A stretch of DNA of 64,000 nt from the NCBI GenBank assembly GCA_964035545.1, contig OZ037771.1:11970980-12034979 (forward strand), written 5' to 3'. Position 1 is the first letter of the stretch, and every line of letters begins with the position of its first letter. Of the stretch, positions 21,701-32,860 are shown one piece after another. This DNA is from Bugula neritina (Eukaryota > Bryozoa > Gymnolaemata > Cheilostomatida > Bugulidae). The notes beneath the pieces are model-generated. The model saw only the letters and a program-made list of their open reading frames with translations. It had not been told where the DNA came from and did no database searches. The position numbers and the translations under genes were made by a program.

Positions 21701-21948
21701 ATGTACATATGTATGTATGTACGTATGTATGTATGGCCAAATCTGTTATAAAGTCATATGTTCAGATGTGTTATGAATATACATAATATATAGATTGTCT
21801 TACTCTTGCCGAAATAACATTTCATCTTGTGAGAAGTTTTTATTTTTTCTTAATACTTCTCCTGGTCCATCTGTAAAACTTGACCATGTGGGTTGACCCA
21901 TTGAGAGGTATGGCGATTTTAGTTCTTCCAGTTCAACAGCTGGTGTAC
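18729..21948 (-). CDS. Trypsin-fold serine peptidase, gene 2 (five 3' exons, 5' end not found)
   Basis: Minus-strand exons are 21948-21804, 21109-21048, 20865-20685, 20404-19517 and 19374-18729. All have GT-AG borders and compatible phases. The first begins in mid-codon (phase 1), so at least one upstream exon is missing; element 4 lies 600 bp upstream and may occupy that intron. The triad is His in FAVVPAHFLLE, Asp in YLNDIVLL and Ser in NGHSGTIVYVID. The residue before Ser is His rather than the Asp of GDSG. The 181-base exon carries a PPxY motif (PPPDYDDIV), a WW-domain ligand. After the catalytic Ser domain comes a polar tail of about 160 residues rich in Ser, His and Arg, ending SDKK, which is absent from gene 1. 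No signal peptide is visible in the part seen. Confidence 0.8.
21333..21740. repeat. GTATGCGT octanucleotide satellite grading into GTAT/GTAC
   Basis: About 36 near-perfect copies of the 8-bp unit GTATGCGT (to about 21620), followed by degenerate GTAT/GTAC tetramers. It lies in the intron between the first two visible exons of gene 2. Alternating purine-pyrimidine sequence is prone to Z-DNA. Long open frames on both strands through it are artefacts of the period. Confidence 0.95.
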
Positions 21949-22561
21949 CTAGATCACATATTATGCATTAAATTTACAACTGCATACAAATGTCTGTGAC
22001 ATAGCAATAGTTTGCACAGTAAATTTCCAAACTCCCATAACTATGTCTAACATAAAACTAAAGACTCTACTAGCTATACAGCCAGTACCTAAGTCATCGG
22101 TTTGGTGTTGCAGAAACTGCAACATTTAGCCTGGGATGTTAAGTTCTGGTTTCAAGCTTAGGTTTGGAGTAAGAGGACAACAGGAGGACAACATCTCGCG
22201 CTAAATACTCAATATAGGTTTGATATTATTCATACAGTGAACTGTAATTTTACCCTCAAACTATAAGCCTAAGATAGCTAGTGGCTGATTATTTTTAGAA
22301 AACTGGCCTAACCAATTTTAGTAAAAGTTTCATGAAACACGTCTTTCTGACAGCTACTTACAATCTAATGAGTCCTACAAGTTAAAAACTTTGTTATGCT
22401 CTTAACACTTCACCTAATCAAATCTACTTCCACTATGCAGAAGTTAATGAATAGCAGATCTAGTCTTTGAAGTTGTTTTTAAAGATCAACAGCAGTTTAT
22501 TGTTTTTGTTCAAAGATGTTATTTCACATACATTAAACAATATATACAATAAGACATATAG

Positions 22562-22979
22562 TGTAGTAACTTGTGGCTTTTGAATGTAATCAGGCAGAGA
22601 ACATAACTCTTTGCAAGTAGTAAGAGATAAGAGAGTCTTGTTTATTGTGCGCCAAGTAAAATTTATTGATAAAAGTAGTTCCTTCTAGTGCGAGCTCCTG
22701 TCTTCAACTGACTGTGAGCCTGAAATAGGCTTCCTTTTATACTAACACAAAGGTCATTCTAGATCCTTTGACCAATAATCGGCCGAACTTCGAAATGTCG
22801 GGGTTTAGGGTGACCGCATTCAGAATGTCGGTTAGTTGACATGCTGAACTTCAGTCGAGGCCAATTTACAATGAGTAAGAAAAAATAAGATAAGATTATG
22901 GGGCAAAGGATCACGATTTAAACGTTGATAATTATGAAAAATGTGTAATAAGGGGGTAATTCTATAAATACCACACACA
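22562..22979 (-). repeat. 3' LTR of element 4
   Basis: Colinear with the 5' LTR at 27402-27837 apart from several indels and substitutions, so this insertion is older than elements 1 and 2. Its inner side adjoins the inverted repeat at 22983-23008. Confidence 0.8.
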
Positions 22980-22982
22980 CCC

Positions 22983-23008
22983 GTATCAGAAAGTACATTT
23001 TCTGATAC
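22983..23008 (-). other. Inverted repeat before the 3' LTR of element 4
   Basis: Perfect 10-bp inverted repeat GTATCAGAAA / TTTCTGATAC with a 6-base loop, immediately inside the 3' LTR. It corresponds in place and core (CAGAAA / TTTCTG) to the repeats in elements 1, 2 and the 3325-4756 copy. Confidence 0.65.
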
Positions 23009-23123
23009 AGCATAAAGCTAATGGTATCGAGAAAAACTGGTGCAAAGAAGGGTGGAAAAGTTGGTGGGTTGAGGAGTGAGATGTGGAGATCTGGAAGAAG
23101 TGCTGGTAAAACGGGGAGTGGTG

Positions 23124-24273
23124 TTAGAGGATCGGGGTTTGGGTGTTGGTACTGGAAGGTTGAGAGGTGGTGGTTAACGCCTGCAAGTTGGTACTGGCGG
23201 GTCTAGGTTTCTTTCGTGCAGAAGCAACAGGGGTCAGGCCCCGCGCAGTGTTATCGTCTACTCCAGCCAGCACGACCCGAAAGGGTTGGGTGGTTGTTGG
23301 CTGGCTGGCTGCCGTGGGTCCCTCATCATCTGTGTCTTCTCTCGCAGGCCGACACGCCGAAAACCTTTGGAGGAGCGTTGCCCGTTTACGAGGGTCCCTG
23401 ATGTGGGTCATGATGAGTTCCCGAAACTTGGGGAACGAGGCTTCGTCAACCACAAATGTCCTGCCTGTGTGTCAACAACCTATGCGCTGGTGGCGCAGCA
23501 CATATTTCGTTGATAGGAGTACTACCCACATGAGCAGAAAACATTTGCATAGTGTTGTGGGGCGTGTACCCTCAGTCGTCAAGCGTTGGATAATTTCTTC
23601 TCGCATTGGCGGCACTTGAGGTTACCAGCCTCACCACACGCTCTGTCAATCTTGAGGCGGGTGTCTACTGTGATCCAGTGTTGGCGGTTATAGCTAACAC
23701 TCTGAGCAGCTCCAGTGCCTTCCATCCTTGGTCTCCTTTGTCAATTTCTATTGCTCCGCGTTCCAGGATAACCTGCTCTTCCCTTGCAGGTAGTTGTACT
23801 TCTACGGGTTCTAGAGCAGGCTCCACTGGAGCGACGAGCACTTGCTCATCAGGCCTGGGTGAACCTTTCAGGCTGGTGGCAGCTGAACAAGGGTTCCTAG
23901 TGAAAAGGGAGTGGCGCTGATTTGCCTCGGCTTTATCTATGTCCATCAGATTATCTAGAACAGTAAATACAGGCTGTGACTGGCCAATCATAACACTCCC
24001 AAAACTCGGCAATTGCTTATACGGTGCTTTAACAACTGGAACTTCAGGTGAGTCTAAGAGAGCTGCCAACCGCAAGTCCCGGTCAAACAGGTAGTCAAGG
24101 AGACACTCGTTGCCGAAAGTTATCTGGAAATATTTAATTATAGTAATTTCAACTCGATTGATTAAAGAAAGTTTATTAAAAGTTAGACTGAACTCCGAAA
24201 ATAGAGGGTCTAGTCTTAGAGAAATACCTGACTGAACACGGTTGTCCGACATCTCGGGTAAAGTTATTCCCAT
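23124..24273 (-). pseudogene. ORF3 remnant of element 4
   Basis: Broken counterpart of the element 2 ORF3. The N-terminal part (24273-23665) is an open frame with an acidic region. The middle (about 23630-23455) reads CRQCEKKLS, RLRVHAPQHYANVFCSCG and YSYQRN with stops between, matching the finger region CRLCQLHF, RLRVHIPQHY and CPCGEYSYHRD of element 2. The third part (23453-23124) begins VDEASFPKF like the element 2 VDEPSFPQF and contains FRVVLAGVD near its middle, matching PRVMLRRID. The coiled-coil end is not clear. Confidence 0.7.
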
Positions 24274-24547
24274 TTTAAATTGCTAAGGAGTTGAAATTGT
24301 GCGTACATTTGTGACTTAAGTAAAAGCTGAAATGACCAAACCCCATATTGTCAAATTCTCATGCGATGACCCTTTGGTCACGTGTCTGGTCAGTTTCCCT
24401 GACAATTTTTGGTAGGACAACTTTCTACTTTGACCCTCCTCTGATTTTTGACATGTGTTTTCAACTCTCTCAGGGAAACTTGTCCATCTTTTGAGACGTC
24501 TGACCATGCGAGAGTCAGAGTGCATGCCTGTACCAGGTGTACCACTC

Positions 24548-26447
24548 CTAGATAGGAATGTATCTATGAGCCCACTGTGATAGTCGGCCAAACATTTCGG
24601 GGGCTTTATGCTTCATTTCTGTCTCCCTAAGTTGGCAGGCACTGATGTAGTTCTCCTCTGGCCGGCGGCACATCTCGTCGACGTTCCCGTGCCTTTTCCC
24701 AGCACGATGATCTATCTTATAGCAGAACTCATCAAAAATCTCTAGCCAACGGGCCACCTGACTCAAAGGTTCAGCATGTTTGCACAGCCACATCAGTTAT
24801 GCATGGTCGGTTCCTAACCTAAACGCTCTCCCATACAGATACGGTTGGCAGTGCTTAGTCGCATTGACTACTGCCTAGAGCTCCTTCTTGGTGGTGCAGT
24901 AGTTCTTCTCAGCAATCAAAAGAGTCTTACTGTAGTAAGCCACTACCACCTTTGTTCCACCCGAAACTTGGGACAGAACAGCTCCTACACTATGGTCGCT
25001 GGCATCAATGTCCAGGCAGACTCTTTGACCGAGTCAGAGTATGCCAAAATAGGCGCTTCCATCAGCCGATTTTTGACGTGGTCAAACGCCTGCTGCTCCT
25101 TTTGGGTCCACTGTCACTGGGTTTTCTTTGCAATTAGCTTATTCAAAGGCTTAGCCACTCTTGAAAACCCGGGTATGTTCTCTCTGTAGTTCCTCACCAG
25201 GCTCAAGAATGCCCGCAACCCAGGAAGATCTCGGGAGACAGCCCGCCCTCCACAGCCTGCACTTTCTCCTGGTCGGTAGCAACGTCATCACAGCCAATCA
25301 CATGGCCCAAGTACTTGACTTCCGGCTGTAAAAGTGTACACTTGGTGAGCTTCAACTTTAGTCCGGCAGCTCGAAGACGGTCAAAGATCTCCCACAGATG
25401 ACTGGCATGAGTCGCAAAGTCTGGGGAGATAACGATGACATCATCCAGGTAGATGAGCAAAGTCTTTCAGTGCAGGCCACTGAGGACCTGCTCTATGAGT
25501 TGTTGGGAAGTTGCCGGAGCAGATGTCAGTCTGAATAGTAATACTTTCCAGATCCAGAGCTCGTTGCAAGTGATGAATGACGGCTTGTTCTGAGCATCAG
25601 GACTGAGGGGCAGCTGCCAGTAACACTCAGCAGATTCGAAGTACAAAATACTTGCTTCCCGCGAGGGCATTCAGAGACTCATTTATCTGAGAAAGGGAGT
25701 AAGCATCCTGGATGGTAACACTATTGAGTTTGCGGTAGTCTATGCACAACTTCCAGTTACCATCCTTCTTCTTGACTTGAACTACTGAAGGGCTCCACGC
25801 ACCGTAGGCAGGCTCAATCAGATCTTGGTCGAGAAGATCGTGCACTTGCCTGCTTACCTCCTTCTCCGGGCCCAGTCGCCAAGTCAGCTGCTTGATGGGA
25901 GTGATTTCAACTGCTAAAGGTATCTCGTGGCAAACAAACTTGGCCAGCCTCAATTTCCTCATCTTTATAGCTGTAAACGTCACTGTAATCCATGAGTAGT
26001 CGAGCCAGTTCTTGGCGTTCAGCACTACTATTACAGTTCCGCAGGCTCCATCATATAGGTCAGCCATGTGTTCTGGTACCGCTCCTCAGCTGGCCTGGGG
26101 GAGAAAAGGGTTTCCTGTGTGTCCGCTACTGTCTTCAGTGCCGGTCCCACATATGTTTCTTGAATAGAGTGGTACTTCCCCAGAAAAGTGCCAGCCGACG
26201 GCATGTTAGGATACGCGAAAGGGTTAATGAACTGTACGAGAATTCTAGCAAATTTAGGCATCCCCTCCACCACTCCCAGTCCCGCTATCCTCTTGCAGTT
26301 AACCTTGCAGCATAGAATAGTCGTGGACCGTCCGGGTAGCATGCAGTTTTGTACTACCTGTACTCTGCCCACCAGGGGCCTACCAAACTTTTTATTGCAG
26401 ACAAGTTCCTTTCCGGCCACCCATAACACCGAGTTCTGAAAGTCCAT
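24548..26447 (-). pseudogene. pol remnant of element 4 (protease to RNase H)
   Basis: Fragments in order: GKELVCNKKFGRPLVG (protease C-terminal region), RLGPEKEVSRQVHDLLDQ, VQVKKKDGNWKLCIDYRKLNS (RT fingers), RLTSAPATSQQLIEQVLSGLH, LIYLDDVIVISPDF (RT catalytic YLDD), CDDVATDQEKVQAVE (connection), and WLCKHAEPLSQVARWLEIF (RNase H end). Several frame changes and stops separate them. The protease active-site DSG/DTG is not preserved. Confidence 0.8.
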
Positions 26448-26604
26448 GCTACACTGGTGTTTTTACAGGAATGGCATGCCCAAGATGGCGTCCTCCTTCA
26501 GATAGCTGGTGATAAAAAGTCTCGTGATTCACCAAAGCACCACACCCCTAGCAAGTAGGCTGCGTAGGCCTGGTAAGGTCGCCCCGAGAATCGGGCTTTG
26601 GTTA

Positions 26605-27380
26605 TCAGTCTGTTGTTGTTGCATTTTCATTACTTCCAGTTGCAGGTTTTTCACCATGTCTAACAACATGGTGAACTGCGGGAGGTTGGTGCCGCGCTAG
26701 CAACGGGGTGACTTGAGCATTCTCCTTGCGTGTTTCCTCCCCTTGAATTGCGGTAAAATCTGCTCCATGGGGGGCGTCTTCTTGATAGTCGGACCATCCC
26801 ATGTCAGTGCTTCTTCTATGGTGGAAATCTTTGCTGCCAGGTAATAACGCTAGAGTCCGCTGTTTTTCACTGTTCTGAAGCAAGCCTCATAGACTAGGTG
26901 CTGTCGTTCTTGTGGATTGGTGCGGCTGTATGCTATTTGTGCCAGTTTCTCTATGGGATTAGCATGGTCCTGTAGGAGGTCTTTCGGTTTCTTCGGAGGC
27001 TCTGTAATCTGTCTTGAGCGTCCCGGACGGTTAAATATTGAACCTAGCCCAGAGTGCCTGAAAGATGTGGTTTACATCTGATCTGAGTGCATTTAGCTGG
27101 TCTGGTCAAGCAGGATTGCAGCTGTAAAAGTCGTACCAGTGCCGGCTACTCCGCGATGGTAGCCACATCCTCAAATTCTCTAATAAATTGTTCACCATTG
27201 CTGTTGCCTCCAAAAATCAAAGGCCAACAGCGGTACCTGTCATCATGTGGCGCCTGACTAGCTCCACCGACTTCTCAGATGGCTGTAACTAGGGTCTCCA
27301 TCGCGAGAGCCTCTCCTCTTTCTTCTATCTTAGTCATCTGGCTCTTTTCTCTATTTCTTGTAAGGCTGTATGATTATTCG
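26605..27380 (-). pseudogene. gag remnant of element 4
   Basis: Contains FGGNSNGEQFIREFEDVATIAEYPALVRLLQL in broken form at about 27200, aligned with EDVEQFIQEF and IQLRRAL of element 1 gag. Multiple stops follow. No zinc knuckle is evident. Confidence 0.6.
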
Positions 27381-27401
27381 TGATATCATCACTGCCACCA
27401 A

Positions 27402-27837
27402 TGTAGTAACTTGTGGGTTTTGAATGCAATCAGGCAGAGATTGTAACTCCTTGCAAGTAGTTAGAGATAAGAGAGTCCTTTCTATTGTTTGCAGAGTAAG
27501 ATTTATTGATAAAAGCAGTTCCTTCTAGTGTGAGCTCCTGTCTTCAACTGACTGTAAGCTTAAAATGGGCCTACTTTAACTAACACAAAGGCTATTCTAG
27601 AACCTTCACCCAATAGTCGGCTAAAGTTTGTAATGTCGGGGTTTGGGGTGGCCGAGATTCGGACTGTCGGAGACCGACATCGGAATGTTGGTTAGTTGAC
27701 AAGTTGAACTTCGGCTGAGACCGATTTACAATGAGTAAGCAAAAATGAAATAAAGTTAAGGAGGCAAAGAATCACGATATAAATGTAAATAATTATGGAA
27801 AATGTGTATTAGGGGAGTAACTTTATAAAACACCTCA
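27402..27837 (-). repeat. 5' LTR of element 4
   Basis: Inner border is followed on the minus strand by TTGGTGGCAGTGATG. Its TGGTGGCAG matches the first nine bases of the tRNA-Leu primer site seen in elements 1 and 2 and then diverges. The outer end is flanked by the ATAG duplication. Confidence 0.8.
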
Positions 27838-27937
27838 ATAGGTGTACGGCTGGAATGCTGCTGATACCAACAAAATATTGCTGTTGTGTTGCTACAAGTT
27901 CAGTTTGCTGAGACTGGAATAGGAGTAAACAATATAT

Positions 27938-28233
27938 GTGACATATGAGTTGCGTATGTAACAGGTGAGCTGATTATGTGACAGATGAGCTGAGTATGTG
28001 ACAGGTGAGCTGAGCATGTGACAGGTGAGCTGAGCATGTGACAGGTGAGCTGAGCATGTGACAGATAAGCTGAGTATGTGACAGGTGAGCTGATTATGTG
28101 ACAGGTGAGCTGAGCATGTGACAAGTGAGCTGAGCATGTGACACGTAAGCTGAGCATGTGACAGGTAAGCTGAGCATGTGACAGGTGAGCTGAGCATGTG
28201 ACAGGTGAGCTGAGCATGTGACAGGAGAGCTGA
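27938..28233. repeat. 20-bp minisatellite
   Basis: About 14 tandem copies of GTGACAGGTGAGCTGAGCAT with few substitutions. Each plus-strand unit contains CAG/GTGAGC, a good match to a 5' splice site. No exon is known on that strand here. Confidence 0.95.
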
Positions 28234-28261
28234 TGCAATAAAGCATGTAAGAGAAAGCATG

Positions 28262-28572
28262 TCTGGTACAAATGGCACAGATAAAACTGGCACAGATAAA
28301 ACTGTAACAGGTAAAAATGGCACAGGGAATAATGGCACAAATGGAAAAACAGGTATAAATAGTACATTTTCAGTATTGGGGTTTAGGTGAAAGGTTGGGA
28401 GTTTAGGATGTGAGGTTTAGGTATGGGAATGGGGGTTTTGGTTTGGGGTTGGGGTTTAAGAGTTGGGGTTTGGGGAAATTTAAAATCATGATGTGCCATT
28501 TTTACCTGCTTTTTTATTTGTGTCAGTTTTACAGTGCCATTTTTACGTGTGCTATTTTTACCAGTGTCAATT
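28262..28572. repeat. Foldback of 18-bp-like repeats around a G-rich centre
   Basis: The left side holds repeats like AAAACTGGCACAGAT and GGTAAAAATGGCACAG. The right side (28490-28572) holds the same repeats in inverse orientation. Between them, 28377-28478 is G-rich on the plus strand, with several GGGG runs spaced by short T-rich loops that could form a G-quadruplex. Confidence 0.75.
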
Positions 28573-28673
28573 TCACCTAAAATCATAAAATAATGTAACA
28601 GCAATAAAAATAGACATTTCAAAAATATTATGTCTAATTTGCTGTTCCATTACATAGTTAGAACAGACACAAT

Positions 28674-29433
28674 TTACATACGTATTTCTACACTGCCCTG
28701 AGCACGAAATGGTCGGAAAAGATTTGTCTGTTGGTGCTGCCCATCTTCTCTTTGACCTCTACTTGAGAGATCACCATGAGAATGCTCTTCACTGCTCGTA
28801 GCACCATCTTCTCCTTGACCTCTACTTGAGAGATCATCATGAGAATACTCATCACTGCTAGTAGCACCATCTTCATCTGTTTGTGTTTCAGTTTCCCCCT
28901 CAGCCTAAGCAGTAATAGAAGTAAGGAAAGGAGAGAAGGAGAAATTGCGTAGTGCTTAAGATAGATGTAGCAGCATCGAGCCATAAGCATGATTGGATCA
29001 AAATTGAATAACGTTAGTAGAATCGGTTAAAATAACATTGTGGTTCTGCAATATTTTACTGATTCAATCTTCCATAATGTAGTCACAATATTATATTAAC
29101 GTACTTTATACATTTGCTATCAGGTACTAGTATACTACTTCATGAATTCATGAATTTTAGACTTTCACATTATTGGAACTTATGACTGTGAATTTATGAT
29201 TAAATGAAATGCAAAACAAAGTATGCAAATTAGAAAATATGCTTATATCCTTTGTATATTAAAACACTTACTAGTTCATCAGAAGCCCTTAAAGTTGTCT
29301 GCTTTTTTCTTTCAGCCTTAGCTTTTCTACTGTATTTTTTGTAACTGAAGTACACCCTTCCTGATATCAAAATGACCGAAATTAATATAATAATAAGTGC
29401 TAATAACACTGATGCATTTACTATCAGCTCCAT
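28674..29433 (-). CDS. Small single-pass membrane protein, two coding exons
   Basis: Exon 1 is 29433-29272 (54 codons, donor GTAAGT) and exon 2 is 28904-28674 (76 codons plus stop, acceptor CTGCTTAG). Both are phase 0, giving 130 residues. An in-frame TAA lies upstream of the ATG, and an acceptor (TTTCTACAG, about 29498) suggests a further 5' untranslated exon. Residues about 7-25 are a strongly hydrophobic helix (VLLALIIILISVILI), followed by a Lys/Arg-rich stretch, so the C-terminus is probably cytosolic. Exon 2 holds two tandem 21-residue repeats, each starting EDGATSS and ending SSRGQ, within an acidic Ser-rich tail. I do not recognise the family. Confidence 0.7.
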
Positions 29434-29639
29434 TCCGTCGTTCAGTTAGCATAGGAGATGATGTTGTTGATAAGCCCAGCTGCTGCTAACACTTGCCTGT
29501 AGAAAAAATTACATAACTGATGGTGGTACAACAATGGTATCCCATATTCAGTGCACCATGACTTGCCAAAAACCATACTATAACAGTATAAAGCCACTGT
29601 AGTATTCAGTCAGTCTAGTTCCATTCAAGTGTTATATGG

Positions 29640-29960
29640 TTTCAGGTAGTGTCATACAGGTCTAGGTGGTGTCATATAGTGTTAGGTGGTGACAAATAGT
29701 GCCAGGTGGTGTCATATAGTGTCAAGTGGTGTCATACAGTGTCAGTTGATGTCATATGGTGTCAGGCAGTGTCATCTAATGTCAAGTTGTGTCATACAGT
29801 GTCATTATAAGATCAGGTAGTGCCATATAGTGTCAGGAGGTGTCATATAGTGTCAAGTGGTATCATGCAGTGACAAGTGGTGTTATATAGTGTCATGTGG
29901 TGACATGTATATGGTGTCAGGTGGTGTCATGGTCTCAGGTGGTATCAGGTAGGGTCAGGT
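29640..29960. repeat. Degenerate GTGTCA minisatellite
   Basis: Imperfect tandem repeats of about 20 bp built on GTGTCAGGTGGTGTCATATA. It lies upstream of the small membrane-protein gene. Confidence 0.85.
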
Positions 29961-30378
29961 TGGGTAGCTACTAGACACAATTCTCAGTAAAATGGTGGTG
30001 GATTTGAGTGCCATTACATTCATGTAATCAGTGCATGGCGTACAGCCTTATCTATAACAAACACAGCTAAAAATAGCTATTATGTCATGTGAGCTTTAAC
30101 ATCCATTGCATAGAGTAGAACATGCCTTTGAAAAGCTCACCAATTAAACTTCCTTTACGAGGTAAGCCTGATAGTGAGGTGGATAAGAGCTCACCACACA
30201 CTAATAAGTGAATCAGCGCTGTAACCCTCAGTAGGATTGGTACTCTTACAGTTCTGGTAGAGCTGTCCTGCATGTAATACTGTAAATATAGCACATGCAT
30301 ATAACACCAGTAGCTGTGAATGGTGGTCACCTTTCACCGCCATGGTCCTGTGCGGGTGGCTGGACCAGTAGCTATGAA

Positions 30379-30380
30379 TA

Positions 30381-30460
<80 letters not shown>
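30379..30460. repeat. (TA)n microsatellite
   Basis: TA array in intergenic DNA. Confidence 0.95.
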
Positions 30461-30461
<1 letters not shown>

Positions 30462-32273
30462 CTTTTTACACTCAAAGATAACAGGCCTAGAATTTACTGA
30501 TACTGTTGCCATTGCTTGTCTCTACATTGCTGAACTAGTATAATGGCAAACTTTCAAACAAATTTTCCTTTAGCTACATTTATTTTCAACTTGGCCACAC
30601 GGGGCACAATGGGCCACCTGACCATGGCAACCTGATCACTGTGATTAATTTGTTTACCCAAAAAGTTAGATGAAATGTTAACAAAATCTGTAGATATAGC
30701 GATTTCTGATTTTTTTGTAAAGTATCACAGACATATCAAGTTGAGACTACCAAACTACAAAGTGAAGAAGCTCCCCTAATAAGGCTATATACATATGGTG
30801 TGGTTATAGTATTGTCATTTTATGCATCATACAAAACATTCTGCTGTTGCTACTATTTGATAGTCACGATATCCATTATACATTATATGATTGAAAGAAT
30901 ATACAAGTAATTTTACTAAAATAAATTGTGATTTGCTCATTTCCTCCCCTCTCCCCCTTCCGCACTCCAGCCACAAACCTCAGCCATGCATCTTAGCTAC
31001 AGTTCATAAAAAACTCAAAATTTTGCAGCGTACATGTTACTAAACCTTTTTTGGTGAAATTTCCTGTGAAGTGGAAATAGAAGAAAACATTTTTAGTTCT
31101 AAACAGCAATGATAATGGCACCGTAGAGATGAGTTATGTGCATTTGAGTTTACTTCCCCCTGCTATCTGTGGTGGCACACACTGTACAGCTAAAACATCA
31201 TTTACGCCGTAAATCTGAAAAAGTATTTTTATTTACTTGTGTATATTACTTAAATAAATAAAGATCAAATGCGACTAAATCAGCAAAGTTTCAATATATT
31301 TGGTGTGTCCCAACCAGTGGCCCCTTGTACATTGTGCCCAGGTACCCCTGGTATCAGAGCACAACCGGCCAGTTTTTCGTCAAGAAAATTTCAAATTGTT
31401 CTGAAATATGTGAAAGAGATAGAAACAACAAACTGATACCTGTAATAGACAACTGGTGTAGCTTTTAGACTAGAGATGATTGAACTAGTAACTTGAAACA
31501 CAGACGAATGAGAGCAAGAAGTTCAAAATTCAGCCCATTGTGCCCCCCCCCCCTTTACCTCTGTATATATTATATACTATACTATAGGCTACTTGCAGGC
31601 CAGCTCTCCTGGTTCTAGAAGTATAGTGGATAGAGGCTCACTCCACATTGCTAAACAATAACTATCACTTTATCTCCTTTATTGAGTTTTGTTCTGCTTC
31701 TTGCTCAATTTGATTTTCAATCACAGAAAATTGAAACAAAACAAAAGAAAATTCTCTAAACTGAGGTGCATGACTCATTCCATCGAAATATATATTGAAA
31801 ACTAATGTACCAGATAACCAGTTAGTTATTAAAATAGTTAAGGCATGGAAACCTACTAACCTTTTCTCACTAGTGCCGACTATATTGAAGTGGCGAGACA
31901 GAGGAGCAGTGGAAATACAAGTGAGCCAAACTAACCAATTCAGCTGCTGCAAAGGTAAAAGTGAATATCCTAAATCTTATAACAGTTGCTTAATGGTGTT
32001 TGCATAGCCAGTAAATCATGGCCTTAAAAGACGTTTGAACACAATATCAGAAAGTTGGCTAAAGGTGAAAACTTGTGTATACTACTTTGTTCTACTATTA
32101 GCAGATAAATTTCATTATTGTTGTACCGATTAGATAGGATTTAGTTTGTGTTTGTATAACATAACCTAGTGTATCATAGCTTTGTATAAAATTTGAGGGT
32201 TAATATATTGGTTAATTTCGGCTTGACTACCAGGCTTTAGAACCAGAGAACATTCTAATATATAGTATCCGAG
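30461..32273. other. Intergenic interval
   Basis: No exon that I can support. Short open frames near 31665-32007 lack splice or family support. A C-run occurs near 31543. Confidence 0.5.
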
Positions 32274-32581
32274 TGTTATGTTTTTCAGAATTAGGGTCGA
32301 TGTGTAACCAAGAGAGTCTAATTACTGCTAGAGAAACTTCACCAGGATAAGTCGAGTAGGTATCGTTATATTTTAGGTACAAGAATACATCATAAAATAT
32401 GATATAAAACAGTTAACAATTCACACGTCTATTTAATTTACTGCACTATCCTCAACTGGCTAGTAGCGCGAAGCTAACTACTGCTACTCAATATCAACTT
32501 AGCTAATTGGCTGAGTACATAGTTTTGGATCAATACGCGACCTTGCGTATTGTGCTGTTGGTAGCTCCACGAGCCACCACA
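32274..32581 (-). repeat. 3' LTR of element 1
   Basis: Minus strand reads TGTGGTGGCTCG ... CATAACA. About six of 308 positions differ from the 5' LTR at 39429-39736. Confidence 0.95.
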
Positions 32582-32612
32582 CCGCCCCCACCAGCAGAAA
32601 GCCCTCTTTCTG
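32582..32612 (-). other. Polypurine tract and inverted repeat of element 1
   Basis: On the minus strand CAGAAAG and CTTTCTG (arms 32612-32606 and 32601-32595) are followed by CTGGTGGGGGCGG, which abuts the 3' LTR. The layout is the same as in element 2. Confidence 0.75.
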
Positions 32613-32860
32613 ATATAAAAAATATAATTCACAAGTGACTAGGTACATCAGTGGACTAACGAGAGAAAGGATGTAAAATGTATATACAGGAACCAATCTA
32701 ATTAGATATATATGTATATAAGAAAAATATATGCACAATGAATTGACACTAGGTAATGAGTAAGTCTTATCTACATGGAGAGTACATGCCACAGTAACGG
32801 TAGGAAATGCCACAGAGAGGTAGTAGAGGAGTGGGATGGAAGTTAGAGAGGGAACTCATG

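Larger units (their letters stand above)
22562..27837 (-). mobile_element. Ty3/gypsy element 4, both LTRs, integrase region missing
   Basis: Flanked by ATAG on both sides (22558-22561 and 27838-27841). The 3' LTR is 22562-22979 and the 5' LTR 27402-27837. Minus-strand content in order: gag remnant (about 27380-26605, EQFIREFEDVATI), protease C-terminal part (26447-26031), RT (about 25900-25203), RNase H (about 25190-24548), an unassigned 270-bp stretch, then an ORF3-like remnant (24273-23124). No integrase HHCC or DDE signature is seen between RNase H and ORF3. Numerous stops and frameshifts make it a dead copy. Confidence 0.85.

Noticed and set aside
21238-21786. Long Cys/Met/Arg/Val and His/Thr repeat open frames
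   Set aside because: They are the 8-bp satellite read in several frames on both strands, with no conserved domain.
27938-28233. CRISPR array
   Set aside because: Units are contiguous without unique spacers, and the genome is eukaryotic.
27892-28367. Minus-strand open frames rich in Ser, His, Leu and Thr
   Set aside because: Artefacts of the 20-bp minisatellite.
28377-28478. Interstitial telomere repeat
   Set aside because: G-rich with GGGTTTAGG-like words, but no regular TTAGGG tandem.
31665-32007. Overlapping open frames on both strands upstream of element 1
   Set aside because: No domain, splice site or conservation evidence.
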